Assembly: GCF_002368035.1 (NCBI RefSeq)
Contig: NZ_AP018222.1
Location: forward strand, 4,705,534-4,769,533
Length of the DNA: 64,000 nucleotides
Origin: Nostoc linckia NIES-25
GTDB lineage: Bacteria; Cyanobacteriota; Cyanobacteriia; Cyanobacteriales; Nostocaceae
Direction of reading: 5' to 3'
Shown here: positions 1 to 8,476 of the stretch, piece after piece
Layout: each line of letters opens with the position of its first letter
Position numbering within the stretch: position 1 is the stretch's first letter
Position numbers and translations under genes: made by a program
The notes under the pieces: model-generated
The model's database searches: none
The model's input: the letters and a program-made list of their open reading frames with translations, nothing else
Told to the model about the DNA's origin: nothing

Positions 1-1
1 A

Positions 2-1366
2 ATGCATTTGAGTCGGCGAATTCTTGGTTCTGAGTTGAGTCATTTAGAAGATTTGGGGAATGCGCGATTATTGGCAACTTTAACTGAGGATATTCAAGCA
101 GTTGCTAATGCTGTTTATCAGATGCCTTTTTTGTTTATTAATTTAGCGATCGTTGTGGGTTGCATTGGATATATCACCTGGCTTTCTTGGTTGGTATTGG
201 TGATGGTTTGTGGTATTTCCATAGTAGCGATCGCTAGTTGCCAGTGGCTATTAACTGAAGGCAGGAAATTTTTAGCTCTGGCTCGTGATGATGAAGACCG
301 ACTGTTTAAGCATTTTCGCACTATTACCGAAGGAGTGAAAGAACTCAAGCTTAATTATCAGCGGCGTCAAGTTTTTTTAGAACAAAAACTGCAAGCAACT
401 GCTAATGAATTTCGCCATCATAATGTTAAGGGTTTAACTCTTTTTGCTACAACTTCTAGCTGGGGTCAACTCGTTTTCTTTTTTGCGATCGGTTTTGTTT
501 TGTTTGTGCTGCCTAATTTACTAACTCTTGATGCCACAACTCTCTCTGGGTACATTTTGACTTTCACTTATTTGGTGTTACCAATGGATAACATCATCAG
601 CAAACTTCCTCTATTAAGCAAAGCCGACATTGCTTTACAAAAGATAGATTCATTGGGCTTATTTTTAGCTACTCGTTCTGAAGTATCAACTATTCCACCT
701 GCTATTAAAACTTCGTGGCAGAGCTTAAAATTCAGCAATATCGCACACACTTACTACACAAATCAAGAAGACAATAGCTTTATCTTCGGGCCGATTGACT
801 TAATCTTATATCCTCAGGAATTAGTCTTCATTGTCGGCGGTAATGGTAGCGGTAAATCTACTTTAGCGAAACTAATTACTGGACTTTATATCCCAGCTAG
901 CGGTGAAATTTGGTTTGATGACGAGTTAATTAATGAAGAAAACCGCGAATGGTATCGGCAGCATTTTTCTGTGGTGTTTTCCGACTTTTATTTATTTGAT
1001 GAACTTTTAGGATTAAAAAATTCCAATTTAGATACTCAAGCTACAAAATATATTAAACAACTGCAATTAGACCATAAAGTAAAAGTTGAAAACGGACAAC
1101 TTTCTACCACTGCTCTTTCGCAAGGACAACGCAAACGCCTAGCTTTACTCACAGCATACTTGGAAGATAGACCAATTTATCTATTCGATGAGTGGGCAGC
1201 GGATCAAGATCCAATATTCAAAGGAATATTTTATACTCAAATTTTACCAGAACTGCGATCGCGTGGGAAAACAGTCTTGGTAATTAGCCATGACGATCGC
1301 TATTTTCATTTAGCAGACCGAATTATCAAACTTGATTATGGACAAATAGAATATGACAAAACTTAA
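2..1366 (+). CDS. Cyclic peptide export ABC transporter (5' truncated by window edge)
   Basis: This is the C-terminal 454 residues of a fused membrane-ATPase half transporter resembling the SyrD/PvdE cyclic-peptide exporters. The reading frame is open at the first base, so the true start is outside the window; family members are about 550 residues, so roughly 100 residues are missing. Hydrophobic segments at about residues 35-80 and 150-205 form the end of the membrane domain. The ATPase domain has Walker A GGNGSGKST (279-287), a signature LSQGQ (372-376) and Walker B YLFDE (393-397). Family knowledge says such proteins export non-ribosomal or ribosomal peptides across the inner membrane. A methyltransferase follows on the same strand, but with a 370-nt gap holding a MITE-like repeat, so co-transcription is not assured. 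Any biosynthetic genes would lie to the left. Confidence 0.85.
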   Translation: MHLSRRILGSELSHLEDLGNARLLATLTEDIQAVANAVYQMPFLFINLAIVVGCIGYITWLSWLVLVMVCGISIVAIASCQWLLTEGRKFLALARDDEDRLFKHFRTITEGVKELKLNYQRRQVFLEQKLQATANEFRHHNVKGLTLFATTSSWGQLVFFFAIGFVLFVLPNLLTLDATTLSGYILTFTYLVLPMDNIISKLPLLSKADIALQKIDSLGLFLATRSEVSTIPPAIKTSWQSLKFSNIAHTYYTNQEDNSFIFGPIDLILYPQELVFIVGGNGSGKSTLAKLITGLYIPASGEIWFDDELINEENREWYRQHFSVVFSDFYLFDELLGLKNSNLDTQATKYIKQLQLDHKVKVENGQLSTTALSQGQRKRLALLTAYLEDRPIYLFDEWAADQDPIFKGIFYTQILPELRSRGKTVLVISHDDRYFHLADRIIKLDYGQIEYDKT

Positions 1367-1738
1367 CACCCGACTGATTTAGTGAATTGGTAGTCAAAAA
1401 TAGTTTTGGCATCAAGTGAAACAGCACTCTTAAAGTACTTTTGGCAACCTGTATAAGGATGAATTTATAATCTACCTTCAAAGAGATTTTTTAAATTAAC
1501 AACAGCAAATATTCTGGTAATGGAAAACTAGTTACTCGTTGTTTTTCCGAAAAAAGCTATTAAACTAAATACTTGTTTAATTAAAGGTTTTGATAGCTTA
1601 TACCGTTTCTTTGTGAACCTGCATATATTTACCCTCCGGCTACGCCGTCGGACTACAGGGGGGTCTTGATTATGTGCATCTTTATACAGAATTGGTATTA
1701 GGAAAATCAAAGTAACCTTGTAATCAAAGGTTTTGATA
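1367..1738. other. Intergenic gap with MITE-like copy A
   Basis: Apart from the inverted-repeat element at 1598-1700, I see no gene here. The words GTGAAACAGCACT near 1419 recur near 48602; the meaning of this 13-mer is unknown. Confidence 0.5.
1598..1700. mobile_element. MITE-like inverted-repeat element, family 1 copy A
   Basis: A 103-bp stretch begins TTATACC and ends GGTATTA, with imperfectly complementary arms and a GC-rich centre (CCGGCTACGCCGTCGG). It shares ends and length with the stretches at 19210-19310 and 49551-49654. It encodes nothing and fills most of the gap between the exporter and the methyltransferase. Confidence 0.6.
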
Positions 1739-2506
1739 ATGACTAATTTGATTCCCGAACGCAAAACATCTGAAGAAGAACGTTTTGAAGATGACTATTA
1801 TTCTTACTTTCAAGCACCGGAAAATTTCACGCGTTATACACCTACATCTAGTTTTTTAGATAAAACTTTTCAAGACAAGCCCTTCTCTTTATTGGATTTA
1901 GGTTGCGGTAATGGCGCATTAAGCAAATATTTACCTGTGCGATGCCACTATCTAGGAGTCGATCATAGTGAATTAGCTATTGAACAATGTTTAAAGGTTT
2001 ACCCAAATAGAAAGTTTGTTAGGAAAGATTTATCGCTTTTCTTATCTGAAGTAGTTGAAAAAAATCAAAAATTTGATGCTGTCGTATTAGCAGGTTTGCT
2101 ATTTCATAGCGTTAACAAAGACACTCAAGAAAAAAAAGACGACATAGAAATTATTCAATTCTGCTTAAATAAAATACTAAACGATCGAGGATATCTGGCG
2201 ATCGTTGTACCTTTTGCTTATGGAAACCATCCATCTCATACCTTATTTGTTCGAGCAAAATGGCTGCAAAATTCAGTAGAAAAAATGCTAGAAATTGCCA
2301 AAGCAAAAGTTGTTCACGAAAATATATCCTTACAAATCGGCTTAGATGAAAGAGTTCGGCAGCAGAAAGTAACTCCTGATTGGTTTATTTCTGACAGCAA
2401 TGCTGATTATTCGAGCATATTTGATGGAACATATATGGCAACTTGGACATTTATTGCTTCCCCCAGTAGGCAAGCTACGGAAGAAAAAAAGCACTATAAC
2501 GTTTAA
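1739..2506 (+). CDS. Class I SAM-dependent methyltransferase
   Basis: The protein is 255 residues long from the ATG at 1739; a TTG two codons upstream is less likely. The SAM-binding motif I is clear (LDLGCGNG, about residues 52-59), followed by an acidic second strand (YLGVDHSE) and AVVLAGLLF as the likely motif II region. The substrate cannot be read from the sequence. It lies downstream of a peptide exporter on the same strand and could tailor a peptide or polyketide, but that is only inference from position. The fold assignment is secure and the role unknown. Confidence 0.8.
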   Translation: MTNLIPERKTSEEERFEDDYYSYFQAPENFTRYTPTSSFLDKTFQDKPFSLLDLGCGNGALSKYLPVRCHYLGVDHSELAIEQCLKVYPNRKFVRKDLSLFLSEVVEKNQKFDAVVLAGLLFHSVNKDTQEKKDDIEIIQFCLNKILNDRGYLAIVVPFAYGNHPSHTLFVRAKWLQNSVEKMLEIAKAKVVHENISLQIGLDERVRQQKVTPDWFISDSNADYSSIFDGTYMATWTFIASPSRQATEEKKHYNV

Positions 2507-2547
2507 ACTTGTTCGAGGAACATTTGCACATTTGCCAAATAAAATTA

Positions 2548-2793
2548 ATGTCTGAGCAAAAATCCCTCAATCCCTGGAACTACAAACCTTGGTGGTGCCA
2601 ACCTTGGTCTATACTGCTCACAGGTGTGACGCTGATTGCTGGTAGCTGGTTATTATTTAAAACTATCTGGCTAACAGTTCTCGTTTCCATCCCTGTAGCC
2701 ACTTGGATGGGATTTTTTATATTAATTTGGCCGCAACTAATTATTCGCAGTGGAATTTTAGATTCCTATGAGAATTCAGTAAATCTTAGATAG
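2548..2793 (+). CDS. Small two-helix membrane protein (DUF6737-like)
   Basis: This is an 81-residue protein if it starts at the ATG 2548; an in-frame TTG at 2509 would add 13 residues with no clear signal. The N-terminus is rich in Trp and Pro (NPWNYKPWWCQPW), followed by two hydrophobic stretches at about residues 18-35 and 40-60. I recognise it as the kind of conserved small membrane protein found in cyanobacteria with no known function. It begins 41 nt after the methyltransferase and may share its transcript. Confidence 0.65.
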   Translation: MSEQKSLNPWNYKPWWCQPWSILLTGVTLIAGSWLLFKTIWLTVLVSIPVATWMGFFILIWPQLIIRSGILDSYENSVNLR

Positions 2794-3045
2794 TGGACTG
2801 ACATAGCAAAAATAGCGCGTTAGATGTAGCGGTCTGTAAGCCCTCAAAATAATTTCCTAAACTTTTCTCAGGGTCTAGGCAAGTTTCTAGTATTAAAATT
2901 ATCAAGCTTTAACGAAGAACTCTTACAATTTCATAAGATTTGATAATTTTTAGCTGATATCGATCGTTTTCAACCTGGCTTTGGGCACAAGACCTTGTAA
3001 GCATTTACATACCCAGGGACTTTGCATACTCAAAGCTAGAGTGAA

Positions 3046-4263
3046 ATGAACAACAGAGCAGACCGAAGGCATGAAGAAAATAATAATGCAATAGAATATC
3101 TCTGTACAAGATTCAAGCGAATTTTAATTTCCGTTGCAGAGATGTTTTTATCATGCAGGTTTGACCTTCGAGAGAGAATCCTGCGATTATTGCAAAAGTT
3201 CCAGCCTAGCGGACTTTGTTGCCTCAAGTTGAGACACTCATCTGTGAAAATCCGACCTGCTCCTTTACCTGAAAATGAAGCAGAAAGGCTCAAAGCATTA
3301 GAGGATTACAATATTCTCGATACCCTGCCGGAACAAGGATTTGATGACCTGACTGCTCTTGCTGCCTACATTTGTAAGACTCCAATTGCTTTAATTAGCT
3401 TAATTGATAGCGATCGCCAATGGATTAAATCCAAAGTAGGACTAAAAGCCAGGGAAATACCTAGAGAGTGGGCTTTTTGCTCCTATACAATTCTGCAACC
3501 ACAGAAGATATTAGTAGTTAATAACGCCATCAAAGACGATCGCTTTGCAAATAATCCTTTAGTTAAAAATAATCCCAAAATTCGTTTTTATGCTGGTGTA
3601 CCGCTAGTTACATCCAATGGGTTTGCCGTCGGGACATTGTGTGTCATCGATATGATTGAGCGCCGATTAAATGACCAGCAATTAGATGCATTGTATCGCC
3701 TAAGTCGTCAGGCGATCGCCCAGATGGAACTCATCCAGGAAATTCAGAACCGCAAACAAGCAGAGATCGAAGGAAGACAGTTATCACTAACCGATGAACT
3801 AACAGGCTTGCATAATCGGCGTGGCTTCTTCCTACTGGCTGAACAACAACTAAAAATCGCTCACCGGATGAAACTTTTATGTTGGGTAATTTTCATTGAT
3901 TTAGACGGACTAAAACAGATTAACGACACCCTTGGCCACGATGTCGGAGATGCTTTGATTATTGATGCTGGTCGATTACTCAAGCAAAGTTTTCGCAAGT
4001 CAGATATTGTTGCTCGTTTGGGTGGAGATGAGTTCATTATTTTCATTTCCAGCTATTTCAAAGATGTAGAAAACATCCAAACACATTTGCAAACAAACAT
4101 TGCCAACTTCAATCAACAACAAAACCGTAGCTATGAAATTTCCATGAGTATGGGAATACAGCGTTATTCACCAGAAACCAATATGTCACTAGAACAACTC
4201 GTCGCCAGATCTGACGAGTTAATGTATGCTCACAAACGTCTCAAGCGGCAATCTGTTTTGTAA
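3046..4263 (+). CDS. GAF-GGDEF diguanylate cyclase
   Basis: This 405-residue protein makes cyclic di-GMP from GTP. Residues about 85-230 form a GAF sensor domain, preceded by a typical linker (AERLKALEDYNILDTLPEQ), and residues about 240-400 are the GGDEF domain. The active-site loop is intact (GGDEF at 326-330), with an inhibitory-site RxxD (RKSD) five residues before it, so product feedback inhibition is expected. There is no transmembrane segment, so it is probably cytosolic. The first 70 residues have little family resemblance, so a later start is possible. The ligand of the GAF domain is not evident. It appears to stand alone. Confidence 0.88.
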   Translation: MNNRADRRHEENNNAIEYLCTRFKRILISVAEMFLSCRFDLRERILRLLQKFQPSGLCCLKLRHSSVKIRPAPLPENEAERLKALEDYNILDTLPEQGFDDLTALAAYICKTPIALISLIDSDRQWIKSKVGLKAREIPREWAFCSYTILQPQKILVVNNAIKDDRFANNPLVKNNPKIRFYAGVPLVTSNGFAVGTLCVIDMIERRLNDQQLDALYRLSRQAIAQMELIQEIQNRKQAEIEGRQLSLTDELTGLHNRRGFFLLAEQQLKIAHRMKLLCWVIFIDLDGLKQINDTLGHDVGDALIIDAGRLLKQSFRKSDIVARLGGDEFIIFISSYFKDVENIQTHLQTNIANFNQQQNRSYEISMSMGIQRYSPETNMSLEQLVARSDELMYAHKRLKRQSVL

Positions 4264-4264
4264 A

Positions 4265-4385
4265 GGGCATAGGGCATTGGGCATGGGGCAAAGGGCAAAG
4301 AAAGGGCAAAGGGCAAAAGAAAGATCCCTCCTTTTCCCTTTAACCTTTCCCCTTTTCCCAAGGCGTTGCCATCTCCCCATTCCCT
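4265..4385. repeat. Low-complexity intergenic repeat run (GGGCAT/GGGCAAA type)
   Basis: Repeated short words such as GGGCATAGGGCATTGGGCAT pass into C-rich CTTTTCCCC words, giving a weak hairpin-like run between two convergent genes. The same vocabulary recurs at 6326-6515, 39664-39890 and 58561-58755. Confidence 0.7.
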
Positions 4386-4387
4386 TT

Positions 4388-7300
4388 TCAAATCTTTGAC
4401 AATCTCTGGTCTAACTTTTCAAGCTTGGTTTCGATGATTTCAACCTTCCATGCTGACGAATAATCAGCCACCCTATAGCCACCACTTTTAACATGAGCCA
4501 ACATCAATTCATCTCGTTGATGCCAAACTGCAAATATTTTTTCCCTGCCATCATTTAGCGTTGCGGAATCGATTTGATAAATTTCATTTACTCGCTTCAG
4601 CTTCAAACCTAATAAATTTAACAATCGGCTGAGTATTTTGATTCCCCCAAGTTGTTCTTTCTCTCCAAGCAAATTAATACCAAGGACTCTTTTAATGTGC
4701 TTGCTATGCTGAAAAGCAACATTTTTCAGCAAGATTAAATCATCATCATTTTCCCTCAATTCTCGTCCTTCTTCCAAGAATTGCAGCATTCCTAACGCTC
4801 TCATTGCCTCAACTTTGAGAGTGTAAGTCTTTAAATCTGGTAGAAAAACTTTACCTTCGCCCCAAGATAATTGCTGATGCCATTCTTGCTGGTCTTTGAT
4901 GTGAAAATACTCGCTTTCATGAGTCAGATAATAGTGAATTAATAATTGACTATAATATCCGCGATCGTCCTGCAATTTTAGAGTGGGAGTAACTTCTATT
5001 CCATATTTTTGCCTGAGAACATATTTGTTCAGTTGATTGCGTTCTTCATCAGTTAAAGAATGTTTAACTAATAACTGTTGGTATTCTACATAATCGATAT
5101 TTTTAGCATTAGCTACAGATGTTGCTGTTGCTAGTTGATTTTGTTGTTTAATTTCTTTGATTTTGCGTTTAATGTCTTTAGCCTTTTGACGGCTTTGTGC
5201 CCAATCTTTTTGGACTTTGACGATTTCTAAAATTAACCTTTTGCGGGTTTCTAAATCATTGCGATCGCTCGCCAAAAAAGCAAGGCGTAAATCTCGAATA
5301 ATATTATTATGAACAGCATTACTCCGCAACTGAATTATATGTCCGTCAGCAATTAAGCCATCTTGCATCGATTGACGATAGAGGCGAATTGATGCATTTA
5401 CCCTTGCAGATAATTTTGCCCAAGTTCGCAGATGAATCGGGTCATGAACTAAAGGTAAATCCACGTCTATTTTATGTAATGGACTGAGTAAAGCTAAATT
5501 TTCTTTTTGATTTTCCTGATACCAATCAGATAGCAAGCGATAATTTGTACTACCGCTACCAATTAAACCAATACCTCGTTTAGCGCACCAGACAACCCGC
5601 GGTACATCATCCCGCACCCGTGCTAATGCTTGTCGCGCTTCTGAGTCAGGAATTACCCCTTGAAAAATGCCATAAACTCGGTCGAAATGTTGAACATCAA
5701 TACTAATTCCCGTACCAAGACTAGGGGTAACAAAAACACCGTCATATTCAGATATTTTTTGATTAATAGCTGCAATAAAATCAACTGCTGCGTGGCCCGG
5801 TGTGTTTGTAGTGTGGCTACTAACTACTAAAGTTTGAGGAAACTGTCGTCTCAATTTTTGTAATCGCTCTTTCAAATAACGTTCAATGGTTTCGCAACTA
5901 TAACGCCCAGTACGACTATCAGTAGTAACATAGCATTTACGTCCGGCAAGTAAGTCTAATTCTAGTTGATGAATTAAGGGTGTTGGATTTGGTGAATCAT
6001 AAAATGTCACGTCCCAACCTTGCTGGGGTTTCCATTCGTTAATAACTACCCAAGGTGTTAATTTAGTTCCTGATAATCCCTGTAAATATTCAAGTGAAAC
6101 ATCTGATAAATCAGCATCTTGGGCAATTACTAAGCCTCCACTTTTTAAAACTGTAGTAATTAGTTCTTGGAATATTCTTAAGATTTTTACACGTTTATGC
6201 TTACAAGTATTACTGTTTAGCAAATGCCATAAAGATTGTTCGACTTCATCCAAAATTACTATCGCCCCATGCCAATCTTCAGGGTTCAATTTCCAAATCG
6301 AATCAATGCATAAACCGAAAGATTTGGGCATTGGGCATGGGGCAGGGGGCAGAAGAGGCGGAGGAGCAGAAGTGCGGGGGTGCAGAGGGGCACAGGAGAA
6401 AGAACTTGTACAAAAACTCTTCTCTGCTCCCCTGCTTCTCTGCTCCCCTGCTCCCCTGCTCCTCTGCTCCTCTGCTCCTTTGCTAACCATCTCCCCATCT
6501 CCCCATCTCCCCACTCCCCATTGAATCCCTATTTTTTCACACAAAAATCGTCCTAATAAGATTCTATGAGTAATTAATAAAACAGGTTGATTTATCTTTT
6601 TAGCTTGTCGAACAACGCTTTGCAATGCTGTGGTTTTACCTGTTCCTTTTGCTGATTTGACTCCTACTAATCCAGATGTGGGGAAAGGAATTTCACCTAT
6701 ATAAGGACGGTTAAAAGTTAGCGCAGCAGGAATGTTTAACTCAGTGTGGGGTTTGGTTTGGGCAAGATAAATTTCTAAATCAAGACTTTGGCGATAAAGT
6801 TTATCGAAGTTAGTTGCACCTTTGGCAACAATAAAATCATCAACTCCTTTTTCTTTTCCTGGAAGTTCGATGACTTTAACAGGAGAATTTTTTTGCTGGA
6901 ATAAACAACCAAGTTGAGAAATGGCATTATTAATAGCAGCAATTTTCTGAGGTTGAGTTTCAAAATCAAAGCAAATATAAAACCGACGCTTTGTCGTCGC
7001 AAACATCGCTAAGTCGGGTATCAATTGACGACGGGTAACTTTACCAAACTCATCTTTGACGACGCGATAACCACTGGTAATTCCAGGAACGCCAATAGCT
7101 ACATATCCTTGTGTCAACAGCGTCGCTGCTTTCTTCACACCCTCGCAGATGATGAGAGAAATATTCTTTTCCATCACCCATTGCCAAAAACCCCTAGCTT
7201 CGCCATCAGGGTTAATGGTGATATTATCGGGCATGGGTAAATTGTAACGGCCTGCAACTTGCTGCCAGATTTGCAATGTTACCCGCAAACAAAACACCCG

Positions 7301-7642
7301 CGTTGGCGTGCTGGGGGGATGTTCGTATTTGATGGATTTGCCTTTGTTATTTTGTCGCGGTTGGTTTGGCTTAAAGCACCCCCATTCCATCATTTGCCAA
7401 TTATTCAAGGGGTCTAGTCCAGAACACCACCAACCACCTTCGGTAATATGAGCATAACGCTGCAACCAAGTACTTTTTACCATTCCAGTATTGGTGCGCG
7501 GAAGTAGCTCAGAAATCAACAAATACTCATAAGCAGCTACACCTTGGAGCGACTGAAAATTAAGTTGCACTAAGTGTAAGTCTATACCACTACTCTTGAC
7601 TAATTCTTCAAGGTGTTGGGGGTGTAAATAGTGCAGATGCAT
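4388..7642 (-). CDS. CyRepA1-like plasmid replication protein with DUF3854 and helicase-like ATPase
   Basis: This 1084-residue protein resembles the cyanobacterial plasmid replication proteins called CyRepA1. Residues about 90-290 match a TOPRIM-like DUF3854 region (SLIICEGVKKAATLL). They are followed by a helicase-type ATPase with Walker A (AKGTGKTT, about 330) and an acidic Walker B (VILDEVEQ, about 464). Further on, TPSLGTGISIDVQHFD resembles the late helicase motif of SF2 proteins. A primase-helicase role in replication initiation is inferred from the family. An in-frame block of about 63 residues (nt 6326-6515), rich in repeated EQRSRGA words and Pro, sits between the two Walker motifs and is translated from an intergenic-type repeat. 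The neighbours are ordinary chromosomal genes, so the gene may be a plasmid remnant. Whether the product is active is unknown. Confidence 0.75.
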   Translation of the reverse strand: MHLHYLHPQHLEELVKSSGIDLHLVQLNFQSLQGVAAYEYLLISELLPRTNTGMVKSTWLQRYAHITEGGWWCSGLDPLNNWQMMEWGCFKPNQPRQNNKGKSIKYEHPPSTPTRVFCLRVTLQIWQQVAGRYNLPMPDNITINPDGEARGFWQWVMEKNISLIICEGVKKAATLLTQGYVAIGVPGITSGYRVVKDEFGKVTRRQLIPDLAMFATTKRRFYICFDFETQPQKIAAINNAISQLGCLFQQKNSPVKVIELPGKEKGVDDFIVAKGATNFDKLYRQSLDLEIYLAQTKPHTELNIPAALTFNRPYIGEIPFPTSGLVGVKSAKGTGKTTALQSVVRQAKKINQPVLLITHRILLGRFLCEKIGIQWGVGRWGDGEMVSKGAEEQRSRGAGEQRSRGAEKSFCTSSFSCAPLHPRTSAPPPLLPPAPCPMPKSFGLCIDSIWKLNPEDWHGAIVILDEVEQSLWHLLNSNTCKHKRVKILRIFQELITTVLKSGGLVIAQDADLSDVSLEYLQGLSGTKLTPWVVINEWKPQQGWDVTFYDSPNPTPLIHQLELDLLAGRKCYVTTDSRTGRYSCETIERYLKERLQKLRRQFPQTLVVSSHTTNTPGHAAVDFIAAINQKISEYDGVFVTPSLGTGISIDVQHFDRVYGIFQGVIPDSEARQALARVRDDVPRVVWCAKRGIGLIGSGSTNYRLLSDWYQENQKENLALLSPLHKIDVDLPLVHDPIHLRTWAKLSARVNASIRLYRQSMQDGLIADGHIIQLRSNAVHNNIIRDLRLAFLASDRNDLETRKRLILEIVKVQKDWAQSRQKAKDIKRKIKEIKQQNQLATATSVANAKNIDYVEYQQLLVKHSLTDEERNQLNKYVLRQKYGIEVTPTLKLQDDRGYYSQLLIHYYLTHESEYFHIKDQQEWHQQLSWGEGKVFLPDLKTYTLKVEAMRALGMLQFLEEGRELRENDDDLILLKNVAFQHSKHIKRVLGINLLGEKEQLGGIKILSRLLNLLGLKLKRVNEIYQIDSATLNDGREKIFAVWHQRDELMLAHVKSGGYRVADYSSAWKVEIIETKLEKLDQRLSKI
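6326..6515. repeat. Low-complexity repeat block inserted in frame in the CyRepA1-like gene
   Basis: About 190 nt made of words such as GGGCATGGGGCAGGGG, CTCCCCTGCTCC and CATCTCCCC, identical in style to intergenic runs elsewhere in the window. It lies between codons for KIGIQWG and KSFGLC of the host gene, adds about 63 codons and preserves the frame. Confidence 0.75.
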
Positions 7643-8476
7643 ATCAAAAGGCGCTAAGGCAAGACGATGAGATTAAAACATTAACACGCATTTCTTAGTT
7701 TATTATAAGCAAGATTGCGAGTATTTAATGATGCTTTTTTGACTGCGTTTTGGGAGACACATCGGTGAAGACTATAATGGGTTATTCTGCCTAATAGATC
7801 CCCCAAGTAATAATTTTGTATTGTGATATTTGTTTGCTAAAAATTTTGATTTATCAGTATATTTTTCCATTAAGGAATGCGATCGCCATCAGGCACAAGC
7901 TATATTAGGGAACAGGGAACAGGCAATAGGCTTGAAACTGGCTTGGTGTTGGGGTTTTAATATCGGTTAATGTCCTAGCCTAACTGGCAACAGCTATAAA
8001 ATATTGCTTTAGCATCATTACTACGCGCATAAATAAATGTTAAGAATTAAGAATGTCTTCCGAAAATTAGTGTTGGGAAAGTTTATTTTCTATTCATGAG
8101 TTGAATTGTATTAAGTAGAAGGCAGGAGGTAGTTCGCGTAAGCGTTGCCGCAGGCTAGGCAGAAGGGAAAAGCCAGTTTTTATCGGGGTTTTAAACTTTT
8201 GTATTTTGCATTTTATGTCTACTACTTAATAAAAAAGAGGTCTATTAAAACAAAATCAGAATTCAAAATTCAAATCAAGAAATACTGAATACTACAAGCT
8301 GTGAACGCATGGCAAATGGTTAGTTTATTTTTGCCGCGACCGATTAGTTAGCTTGATTTTTGAATTTAAATTTGTTGGAAAAAAAGTTAGTTGACAAAAA
8401 ACAGTGGTTTATTTTTGTCTGACGTAAAATCCGAAGAAACCCAGAAAAAGGCAACATATTTATAAACTGTAAGATT
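7643..8476. other. 834-nt gene-free region
   Basis: Divergent spacer between the replication protein and the TPR gene. It is AT-rich and contains one HIP1-like word, a short run of GGGAACAGG repeats near 7910-7930 and a GC-rich patch near 8130-8165 (TTCGCGTAAGCGTTGCC). No ORF, tRNA or clear terminator was seen. Promoters for both flanking genes should lie here, but I cannot place them. Confidence 0.5.

Noticed and set aside
1419..1431. 13-mer GTGAAACAGCACT shared with 48602
   Set aside because: Two copies without shared flanks; chance or an unrelated repeat end cannot be excluded.
6306..6524. Plus-strand ORF of 72 codons in the repeat block of the CyRepA1-like gene
   Set aside because: It exists only because the low-complexity repeat lacks stops in several frames.
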